Shown here: positions 8,212 through 14,943 of the stretch, one piece after another | Numbering within the stretch: the stretch's first letter is position 1 | How the letters are laid out: each line of letters opens with the position of its first letter | Assembly (NCBI RefSeq): GCF_001005085.2 | Contig: NZ_LBMU02000100.1 | Location: forward strand, 25,888 to 89,887 | Length of the DNA stretch: 64,000 nucleotides | DNA from: Streptomyces humi | GTDB lineage: Bacteria > Actinomycetota > Actinomycetes > Streptomycetales > Streptomycetaceae | Direction: 5' to 3' | Made by a program: the position numbers and the translations under genes | The notes under the pieces: model-generated | Database searches by the model: none | What the model was told of the DNA's origin: nothing | What the model saw: the letters and a program-made list of their open reading frames with translations, nothing else

Positions 8212-8626
8212 GGACGCGATCGTAGCCAGTCGGCGGCCCCGCGTCCTGGGTCCGGGTGCGCAGACCTGAGTACAGGTACCCAGACGGCGAGTTGAGTACC
8301 CGCGCGGATGGGCCCCGGCCTGCGCGGACGGGAGAGTGGAGGCACGGAAGAGGGCGCGAGGTCCGGTACCGCCGACACGGGGCGGCGGAACGGCGCCGGC
8401 GCCCTTGACCGCTCCTTCCGCCGATGTCCGTCGGCGGAAGCGAGACACGGGGGAGAGGAGACCCGGGGGAACTCCGGGAAACCGGGGAACTCCTGGAAAC
8501 CGGGGAACTCCGGGAAACCGGGGGCACGGGGAAGTACGGGGGTGCAGGGAAGGCGCCGGTCCGACGGTGGCCCGCGGGGGACGCGGCCACCGGCGGACCG
8601 GCGCCTTCGCACGTCCGGTCCCGGTT
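8212..8626. other. Non-coding region with 18-bp tandem repeats
   Basis: 415 bp between the DUF4126 start and the TetR stop. It holds the -10 box for DUF4126 (8219-8224, minus strand) and a short tandem repeat (8469-8522). No convincing gene or terminator was seen otherwise; in-frame translations are repetitive Pro/Arg/Ser-rich shadows. Confidence 0.6.
8469..8522. repeat. 18-bp tandem repeat, three copies
   Basis: Three head-to-tail copies of GAACTCCGGGAAACCGGG at 8469, 8487 and 8505. The second copy differs by one base (CCT for CCG). They lie in the intergenic region 3' of the TetR gene and upstream of DUF4126. Confidence 0.9.
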
Positions 8627-9253
8627 TCAGCCCTTCCCGCTCACCCGTCCCTGGAGCAGCCGGGAGAGCGCCGCGTGGACGTCGTCCAGGGAGCGCTCCG
8701 GCTGGAAGGACTTCCAGTCCAGGGCCGCCACCAGCACCATCCCCACCAGCGCGGCCGCCGTCAGCTGGACGTCGATCTCGTCGCTGAACTCGCCGTTCTC
8801 CACGCCCTCGCGCAGCACGCCCTCGACGACCGCGACGGCCTGCTGCCTGACCACCATGAGCGTCGACTGCCAGGCCCGGTTGGTGCGCCACAGCTCGGCC
8901 ACGTAGAGCTGGGTGAAGGCCGGGTAGCGGTCGATGAAGACGAGACCCGCGCGGACCATCGCGTCCAGGGCGTCGACCCGGCCGCCGCCCTCCCGCGCGG
9001 TCCGCTCGGCGGCTTCCCGCAGCGAGGCGGTGAGGAGGCCGACCCCGTGCCGCAGCAGCTCCTCGAAGAGGACCGACTTGCTCGCGAAGTTGTAGTAGAC
9101 CGTGCCCTTCGCGACCCCGGCCCGCTCGGCGATCTCGTCCACCGTGGTGGCGGAGAAGCCCTGCTCGGCGATGAGTGTGACGGCGGCCTCGTAGAGCTTC
9201 TGCCGGGTGGCCTCACGGCGAGTGCCGCCGCCCGTGGTGCTGCTGCTTTCCAT
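8627..9253 (-). CDS. TetR-family transcriptional regulator
   Basis: About 208 residues with a classic TetR N-terminal HTH: LYEAAVTLIAEQGFSATTVDEIAERAGVAKGTVYYNFASKSVLFEELL (quoted in part; residues about 20-65). The C-terminal ligand domain is ordinary in length. The start may be ATG 9253 or GTG 9268. It lies 90 bp downstream of, and in the same direction as, the YhgE-type gene, which follows the ABC ATPase. A 30-bp palindrome of TetR-operator type lies in front of the ATPase, so this regulator probably controls the whole unit including itself (inference). Confidence 0.88.
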   Translation of the reverse strand: MESSSTTGGGTRREATRQKLYEAAVTLIAEQGFSATTVDEIAERAGVAKGTVYYNFASKSVLFEELLRHGVGLLTASLREAAERTAREGGGRVDALDAMVRAGLVFIDRYPAFTQLYVAELWRTNRAWQSTLMVVRQQAVAVVEGVLREGVENGEFSDEIDVQLTAAALVGMVLVAALDWKSFQPERSLDDVHAALSRLLQGRVSGKG

Positions 9254-9343
9254 GGTTCTGATTCTCACAGGAACACCGCCCCCGCAGGTACGGAAGAGGA
9301 GGTCAGGGGAGAGGGGGCGAGGGAGGAGGAGGTCATCGGGGCC

Positions 9344-11428
9344 TCACAGGCTCAGTTCGGGATGCAGCCGGTCCAGAGTCCACACCTGGCGGCGCCGGGC
9401 CGACAGCGCGGTGAGTGCCAGCGTGCCCGCCGTGAACGCCGTCAGGACGGCACAGGCCTGCCAGACCGGTCCGAGGCCGCCGCCCGTGATCAGCCTGCGC
9501 AGCGCCGCCACGACGTAGCTCATCGGCAGGAACGGGTGGACGGCGTTGAAGAAGCCGGGGCTGGTCTGGACGGGATACGTGCCGCCCGCCGACGTCAGCT
9601 GGACCATCAGCAGGGCGAGGACCAGGATCCGGCCGGCCGCCCCGAAGCGTGCGTTGAGCCACTGCACGATCGCCCCGAAACAGGCCGCGACGAGGAACAG
9701 GAACCCGACCGTGCCGGCCGCGCGCACCATGTGCAGCCCGATCGCCCAGTGCAGTACGGCCATCAGGGCGGCCGTCTGGAGCACCCCGACCGCGACCACC
9801 GGCAGCCAGCCCGCCAGCGCGATCCGCCAGGCCGCCGAACCGGCCGCCAGGGCACGCCGGTTGAGCGGCTGGATCAGCATGTAGGCGACCATCGCGCCGA
9901 CCCACAGGGACAGCGGGATGAAGTAGGGGGCGAACCCGGTGCCGTAGTTGGGCGCGTGGTGAAGGTCGTGGGAGGCGAGCTGGACCGGGTCGGCCATGAC
10001 CCCGGTGCGCCGGTCGCGGTCCTTCTTGTCGTAGTCGGGTATCTTGCCCGCGCCGTCGTGCAGTCCGCCGGCGAGCTTCCCGGAGCCGTCGATCAGCTTG
10101 TACATGCCTCCGTCGAGGTCGTAGGCGCCGGTCTTGAGCTTTCCGATGCCCGAGTCGAGGTCGGAGGCGCCGCTGGCGGCCGTGCCGAGACCGGTGTGCA
10201 GCTTCGCGGTGCCCGCGGCGACCCGGGCGGCGCCGTCGTTCAGCTTGTCGATCTTCTGGACGGCGTCGGCGACGTCCTCGGAGAGGTGCGGGGCGCGGTC
10301 GGCGAGGGCCCGGGCCTGGGTCTGGAGCGTGCCGAGGTTCTCGTCGAGCGTCTTCAGGTCGCCGTTCTGGTCGGCGATCAGGGTGTTCAGGTCGTCGGCC
10401 ACGGCGGCCACGTCGTCGGCCGCGTCCCTGGCCTTCTTCAGGTCGGGGCAGACCGGGTCGGCCGCCAACCTGCCCTCGCAGCGGGCCCGGTAGACCTCGT
10501 CCAGGGTGCCGGCGGCCGTGTGCGCGGTCTTCGCCGCCGCCGGGGCCGTCTTCACCAGGACGCCCAGGTTCTCCCGGACCGTCCCTGCCGAGTCGGCGAC
10601 CAGCCGGGCGGTGTCGCCGATGGTCTTCTCGTTCTTCGCCAGGTACGGGCCGACCTTGGCGTAGACGCCGTCGACCTTGTCGGCCAGTTGCTGGGTGCCG
10701 TCCGCGACCTGCCGGGAACCGGTCTCCAGGGTGCCCGCGCCCGCGTTCAGCTTCTTGATGCCCTTGGCGAGCTTCCCGCTGCCGGTCTTGGCGTCCGCCA
10801 GGCCGTCGGCGAGGTCCTTCGAGCCCTTCTCGGCCTTCCCGATGCCCCCGGTGAGGGTGTCGGCGCCCTCGGCGGCCTTCACGGTCTGCCCGTGGATGTC
10901 GGAGAACGAGATGAAGATCCGGTCCAGGAACGACCGCGACGCCTTGGTGGACGCGGCCGAACGCACCTCGTTGAAGACCGTGCGGGAGATCTGCCCGACG
11001 ATGTAGTTGTTCGCGTCGTTCGTGCGCACCCGGAGCGCGCCGGTCTCCGGATCGGCGCCCGCGCTGGAGGCGACGCGCGCGCTGAGGTCGGCGGGCATGG
11101 TCAGGGACAGGTAGTAGGTGCCGTCCTCGACGCCCCGGCGGGCCTCGGCGTCGGTCACCTCGTGCCAGTCGAAGGTGTCGCTGTGCCGCAGCCCGGCCAC
11201 GATGTCGGCGCCGGCGCTGACCTTCTGACCGTTCGCGGACGCCCCCTTGTCGTCGTTGACGAGCGCGACCGGGATGCGGTCCAAGCGGCCGTACGGATCC
11301 CAGAACGACCACAGGTACAGCGCCCCGTACAGCAGCGGCAGCACCAGCAGTGCCACCAGGGCCGCGCGCGGCAGCTTCCCTCGTCCGAAGCGCCTGAGCT
11401 CAAGCGCGGCCAGTCGCGGCGAGCGCAT
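9344..11428 (-). CDS. YhgE/Pip-type ABC-2 membrane protein
   Basis: 694 residues. A single N-terminal membrane helix (AALVALLVLPLLYGALYLWSF, about 21-42) precedes a large extracytoplasmic part that begins VALVNDDKGA, typical of the YhgE/Pip family. This part contains coiled-coil-like Gly/Ala/Lys heptads (LADGLADAKTGSGKLAKGI). The C-terminus has about five or six membrane helices, ending TLALTALSARRRQVWTLD. Related proteins include phage-infection protein Pip and type VII-associated and exporter membrane subunits. Its start overlaps the end of the ABC ATPase gene by 29 bp, so the two are coupled and probably form one transporter. Confidence 0.88.
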   Translation of the reverse strand: MRSPRLAALELRRFGRGKLPRAALVALLVLPLLYGALYLWSFWDPYGRLDRIPVALVNDDKGASANGQKVSAGADIVAGLRHSDTFDWHEVTDAEARRGVEDGTYYLSLTMPADLSARVASSAGADPETGALRVRTNDANNYIVGQISRTVFNEVRSAASTKASRSFLDRIFISFSDIHGQTVKAAEGADTLTGGIGKAEKGSKDLADGLADAKTGSGKLAKGIKKLNAGAGTLETGSRQVADGTQQLADKVDGVYAKVGPYLAKNEKTIGDTARLVADSAGTVRENLGVLVKTAPAAAKTAHTAAGTLDEVYRARCEGRLAADPVCPDLKKARDAADDVAAVADDLNTLIADQNGDLKTLDENLGTLQTQARALADRAPHLSEDVADAVQKIDKLNDGAARVAAGTAKLHTGLGTAASGASDLDSGIGKLKTGAYDLDGGMYKLIDGSGKLAGGLHDGAGKIPDYDKKDRDRRTGVMADPVQLASHDLHHAPNYGTGFAPYFIPLSLWVGAMVAYMLIQPLNRRALAAGSAAWRIALAGWLPVVAVGVLQTAALMAVLHWAIGLHMVRAAGTVGFLFLVAACFGAIVQWLNARFGAAGRILVLALLMVQLTSAGGTYPVQTSPGFFNAVHPFLPMSYVVAALRRLITGGGLGPVWQACAVLTAFTAGTLALTALSARRRQVWTLDRLHPELSL

Positions 11429-12296
11429 CGCCGTCCCCCTTCCGGTCGGTGGCTTCCGTGCCCTCCGCGGCTTCCGCGGCTTCGGTCGTCCGCGAGGCTT
11501 CCGTCGCCTCCGCGGCCTGCGTAACTTCCGTCGCCTCTGCGGCCTGCGTAACTTCCGTCGCCTCCGCGGCCTGCGTGGCCTGCGTGGCCTCCGTCGCCTC
11601 CGCGGCGTGTGCGCCGGTGGTGCGTACGACGACGGCCCCCGCCATCGCCTCCCCGCACACCGCGAGCACCGTCGTGCCGGTCTCGGCGATGGACCTCAAC
11701 AGCGTCCGCACCTCGGCCCGTTCGGGCTCCGACAGCTTCAGGTCCACGTCGTCGACGGCGAGCAGCCGGGGCTTCGCGATCATCGCCAGCGCCACGGACA
11801 GCCGCAGCGCCTCGATCCGCTCCAGATCCCGTACGGCGGTCCGGGCGCCCTTGGGCAGCGACTCCAGGTCGAGCCCGGCGGCCGTCAGGGCGTCGTCGAC
11901 GCGCTGCCGCGCCCGCGCGCCCCGTTCCGCGCGCGGCCGCAGCAGATCGCGCAGGGAGTCACCGAACCGGCTCTGCAACAAGGCCCGTTCGCGCAGGTGC
12001 TCGCCGACCGTCAGGGCGGGTTCGAGGTCGGTCACCCCGGCGACGTTGGCCACCGCGGCGATCCGGCGCACGGCCGCCGACTGCTTGGGCAGCCGCGCCT
12101 CGCCGACGGTCGCGGTGCCCTCGGTGGCCTTCATCCGGCCGGTGAGCGTCAGCAGCAGACAGGTGCGGCCGGAGCCGGACGGCCCCTCCACCGCGATCAG
12201 CGCCCCGGGCCCGGCGTCCAGGGCGACGCCCCGGAACACCCACCCCCGCGGGCCCTTCAGCCCGAGGCCCTGGGCTGTGAGAGAAACGCCGTCCAC
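11400..12296 (-). CDS. ABC-type ATPase with degenerate motifs and repetitive tail
   Basis: 298 residues. The Walker A motif GPSGSGRT (about residues 38-45) is intact. The Walker B region reads LLAVDDVD, with Asp where the catalytic Glu usually sits. No LSGGQ signature is recognisable (RDLERIEALRLSVALAMI occupies its place), and the H-loop position reads TVLAVCGEAM without His. The last 70 residues are a 9-residue repeat (AAEATEVTQ) ending in a Gly/Asp-rich tail. I chose GTG 12296 because GAGGAGGGGG precedes it. It overlaps the YhgE gene and is first in the unit controlled by the palindrome at 12328. Confidence 0.8.
   Translation of the reverse strand: MDGVSLTAQGLGLKGPRGWVFRGVALDAGPGALIAVEGPSGSGRTCLLLTLTGRMKATEGTATVGEARLPKQSAAVRRIAAVANVAGVTDLEPALTVGEHLRERALLQSRFGDSLRDLLRPRAERGARARQRVDDALTAAGLDLESLPKGARTAVRDLERIEALRLSVALAMIAKPRLLAVDDVDLKLSEPERAEVRTLLRSIAETGTTVLAVCGEAMAGAVVVRTTGAHAAEATEATQATQAAEATEVTQAAEATEVTQAAEATEASRTTEAAEAAEGTEATDRKGDGDALAATGRA
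11494..11574. repeat. 27-bp in-frame tandem repeat in the ATPase tail
   Basis: Three head-to-tail 27-bp units (11494, 11521, 11548), the last two differing at one base, with more degenerate 9-bp subrepeats on both sides. Each unit encodes nine residues of the AAEATEVTQ type, so unit number can change without a frameshift. Confidence 0.85.
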
Positions 12297-12327
12297 GGGG
12301 TACCCCCTCCTCGTCCGCATCGGCCGT

Positions 12328-12357
12328 GTTTTTGAACTGACTGGTCAGTGCAAAAAC
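12328..12357. promoter_or_regulatory. 30-bp palindrome, likely TetR operator
   Basis: Left arm GTTTTTGAACTGAC, 2-nt centre TG, right arm GTCAGTGCAAAAAC: 13 of 14 positions pair. The core ACTGAC-N2-GTCAGT is typical of TetR-family operators. It lies 32 bp upstream of the GTG of the ABC ATPase in a low-GC patch that probably contains the minus-strand promoter (TAGTTT read on that strand). The TetR gene of the same unit is the obvious candidate to bind it. The divergent HEPN gene at 12486 could also be affected. Confidence 0.75.
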
Positions 12358-12485
12358 TAGCCCGAACTTGCGATCGAAGCAAAAGCGCAGGTCAGAACGG
12401 ATTGTCAGTGGCATACCTCACGATGGGCACATACGGCACGCACCCCGTGTGCGGGAGCCGTCACCCAGACGACAGGAGGTTCGTC

Positions 12486-13127
12486 ATGGCCAACCCGTCA
12501 GCCGCCGCCCGTCGGCGCCGCGCCACCGGCCCTGCCCCCTCACTGACCGGCCCGGCGAGCGACGTGCACCCCGTGCTCCGCCGGGCCACGGCTCCGCCCG
12601 CCGCCCTCGACCTGCTCGCCCAGGCCCGCGCCGCCCTCGACGAGGCCGAACTCCTCGACACCCCCAACGAGCGCTACGCGACGGCCCATCTGGCCGCCCT
12701 GCGCACCGCGGCCGCCGTGCTCGCCGCCCGCGCCCAGCCCGAGACCTCGCCCCGCCGCCGGGCCCGCATCCGCAGCGCCTGGGAGGTGCTGCCCGAGGTC
12801 GCGCCCGAGCTCACCGAGTGGAGCGCCCTGTTCGCCTCCGGCGCCGGCCGCCGCGCCCGCGCCGAAGCCGGCATCCAGGGCGCGGCCGGCCGCCGGGACG
12901 CCGACGACCTGATACGGGACGTCGCGATGTTCGTCCGCATCGTCGAGCGGATGCTGGTGCTCCAGCCCGTGCTGCCCCAGCCGCGCCGCCAGGAGGACGA
13001 GCGGCCGGACGGCGGCACGGAGAGGCCGGGCAGGCAGGAGCGGCCGGGAGGAGCGGGCAGGCAGGGGCGGCCGGGAGGAGCGGGAGGGCCGGGAGGGCCT
13101 CGCAGGGAGCTGCCCGACGCGGGATGA
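12486..13127 (+). CDS. SAV_6107-family HEPN-domain protein
   Basis: 213 residues. The central helical part (LDLLAQARAALDEAELLDT, then NERYATAHLAALRTAAAVLAAR and the later AWEVLPEVAPELTEWSALFASG) matches the SAV_6107 type HEPN domain of actinobacteria. R63-x4-H68 (RYATAH) fits the RX4-6H motif found in catalytic HEPN RNases, but whether this family is active is not known to me. The last 45 residues are a Pro/Gly/Arg-rich repetitive tail. ATG at 12486 follows CAGGAGGT. The next gene is a methyltransferase 130 bp away. Confidence 0.78.
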   Translation: MANPSAAARRRRATGPAPSLTGPASDVHPVLRRATAPPAALDLLAQARAALDEAELLDTPNERYATAHLAALRTAAAVLAARAQPETSPRRRARIRSAWEVLPEVAPELTEWSALFASGAGRRARAEAGIQGAAGRRDADDLIRDVAMFVRIVERMLVLQPVLPQPRRQEDERPDGGTERPGRQERPGGAGRQGRPGGAGGPGGPRRELPDAG

Positions 13128-13257
13128 CCAGGCGAGGCGGCGAAGGCAATAGGGTGGAGAACGCCTGAAGCCTTCCCTCCGCCCGCGCCCGGGCCGGGAA
13201 GGCACCGAGTTCGCGCCGCCGGGCAGCAGGCGGTGCCGCGCCGAGGAGTCAACTGCC

Positions 13258-14028
13258 GTGCCGGACCCCACACGACCCCGCGCTTCTCTCCGTACCGCCG
13301 TGGTCTGGGAGGTCCTCCAGGAGGCCCTCGACCGCCGGGTCAAGGCCACCGGCCGGGACTCCCTGGACGTACTCGACACCGGTGGCGGCAGCGGTAACTT
13401 CGCCGTCCCCCTAGCCCGCCTCGGTCACCGCGTCACCGTCGTCGACCCCAGCCCCAACGCGCTGTTCGCGCTGGAGCGCCGCGTCGCCGAGGCCGGCGTC
13501 ACCGACCGGGTCAGGGGCGTCCAGGGCGACGTCCTCGGCCTGTTCGACGTGGTCGAGCGCGGCAGTCACGACGTGGTGCTCTGCCACGGCGTCCTGGAGT
13601 ACGTGGACGACCCGGCCGAGGGCGTGCGCAACACGGTGGCCGCGCTGCGCTCCGAGGGCGTCCTCAGCCTGCTCGCCGCCGGGCTCGGCGGGGCCGTGGT
13701 CGCCCGGGCCCTCGCCGGCCACTTCACGGAGGCCAAGCAGGCCCTCGACGACCCAGACGGCCGCTGGGGCGGTGGCGACCCGATGCCCCGCCGCTTCACC
13801 GCCGAGCAGCTCACCGGCCTGGTCGAGGGCGCGGGCCTGGCCGTCGCCGCCGTGCACGGGGTGCGGGTCTTCGCCGACCTGGTCCCCGGCGTCCTGGTGG
13901 ACACCGAGCCCGGCGCCCTCGACGCGCTGCTCAAGCTGGAGGCGGCCGCCGCCGAGCTGTCCGCCTTCCATGCCCTCGCCACCCAGCTCCACGTGCTCGG
14001 CGAGACGCCGGGTGCGGCCGGGACCTGA
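13258..14028 (+). CDS. Class I SAM-dependent methyltransferase
   Basis: 256 residues with a clear Rossmann methyltransferase core: motif I VLDTGGGSGNFAVPLARLGH, motif II VTVVDPSPNALFALERR, the acidic loop VQGDVLG, and motif IV HDVVLCHGVLEYVDDPAEG. The C-terminal RRFTAEQLTGLVEGAGL region resembles the CmoM/SmtA type, but the substrate cannot be read. GTG start after GAGGAGTC. It follows the HEPN gene in the same direction and may share its transcript. Confidence 0.85.
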   Translation: MPDPTRPRASLRTAVVWEVLQEALDRRVKATGRDSLDVLDTGGGSGNFAVPLARLGHRVTVVDPSPNALFALERRVAEAGVTDRVRGVQGDVLGLFDVVERGSHDVVLCHGVLEYVDDPAEGVRNTVAALRSEGVLSLLAAGLGGAVVARALAGHFTEAKQALDDPDGRWGGGDPMPRRFTAEQLTGLVEGAGLAVAAVHGVRVFADLVPGVLVDTEPGALDALLKLEAAAAELSAFHALATQLHVLGETPGAAGT

Positions 14029-14305
14029 GAGACTCCTGAGACGACCCCGCTGATCAGGGGCTCGGCAGCGGATGGAGTACGCCACAGGCCCCCCGATCGA
14101 GCGGTTTGCGCCGTATGATCGAGGGAGACCGCCCGGCATGACGGGCCGACCGCCGGGGAATGGAAGCCTCAGCGAGCCGGGACCGCCATGGCGGGTTCCG
14201 GTTGGCCAATTGGCCTAGAGGGGCGGGTTTCACGGGGGCGATTCCCTGCCTATCCTGAAGGGACCCCCCGGGTCGCCCCGGCGACTGCACGATGAGGAGG
14301 ACGCC

Positions 14306-14695
14306 GTGCCGCTCTCGGAGCACGAGCAGCGAATGCTTGAGCAGATGGAGCGAGCGCTGTACGCCGAAGACCCCAAGTTCGCGACAGCGCTTGAGGGAAG
14401 CGGCCTGCGGACGTACACCCGGCGACGGGTCTACCAGGCGGTGGCCGGCTTCCTCGTCGGTATCGCGCTCCTCATCGCCGGAATGGTCGTCCAGCAGATC
14501 TGGGTCAGCGTGGTGGGCTTCCTCGTCATGCTGGGCTGCGCGGTCCTCGCCGTCACCGGCTGGCGCAACGCCCCCAAGCCCGGCGAGCAGCCCGCGGGAG
14601 GCCCGCAGGCGCGCCGTCAGGGGCGGCCGAAGCGTTCCATGATGGACCGCATCGAAGAGCGCTGGCAGCGGCGCCGCGACGAACAGGGCCAGTGA
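14306..14695 (+). CDS. DUF3040 family membrane protein
   Basis: 129 residues beginning MPLSEHEQRMLEQMERALYAEDP, the hallmark of the actinobacterial DUF3040 family (function unknown). Two hydrophobic helices follow (YQAVAGFLVGIALLIAGMVV and WVSVVGFLVMLGCAVLAVTG), then a basic C-terminal tail (RRQGRPKRSMMDRIEERWQRR). GTG start with GAGGAGG upstream. A possible promoter with TTCACG and TATCCT (about 14230-14257) lies upstream, after a perfect GGCCAATTGGCC palindrome at 14204. A strong terminator follows. Confidence 0.9.
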   Translation: MPLSEHEQRMLEQMERALYAEDPKFATALEGSGLRTYTRRRVYQAVAGFLVGIALLIAGMVVQQIWVSVVGFLVMLGCAVLAVTGWRNAPKPGEQPAGGPQARRQGRPKRSMMDRIEERWQRRRDEQGQ

Positions 14696-14724
14696 CGGCT
14701 TCGCCGGGAGGCCGGACAGAGCGT

Positions 14725-14764
14725 GACTGAGGGGTGACCGCCATCGGGCGGTCACCCCTCAGTC
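14725..14764 (+). terminator. Strong hairpin terminator after DUF3040 gene
   Basis: An 18-bp perfect stem (GACTGAGGGGTGACCGCC and its complement) around a 4-nt loop, 30 bp after the stop codon. Confidence 0.88.
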
Positions 14765-14887
14765 GTTCCCGGTCGGCCGTGGACGGGCGGCCCGGGAACG
14801 GGCGGCCGTGGACAGGGCTTCGCTTCGCCGCGGGCCGTGAGTCGCTGCGGGTCGGTGGGGGCTGGCCGCGCGGTTCCTCGCGCCCTG

Positions 14888-14913
14888 AAGGGGCGCCGCG
14901 GTCGGCGCCCCTT
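14888..14913 (-). terminator. Hairpin terminator of the MoxR-DUF58-transglutaminase operon
   Basis: AAGGGGCGCC and GGCGCCCCTT form a 10-bp stem with a 6-nt loop, 31 bp past the transglutaminase stop. It is attached to a copy of the GCGCGGTTCC...GCGCCC intergenic motif that recurs in this window. Confidence 0.7.
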
Positions 14914-14943
14914 TCCAGTGCCCCCGTCTCCGGTTCCCTCCGG

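Noticed and set aside
8336..11524. Plus-strand open frame of over 1000 codons opposite the TetR and YhgE genes
   Set aside because: It is the antisense shadow of genuine minus-strand genes with recognisable families, and its translation is repetitive Gln/Arg/Gly/Val-rich.
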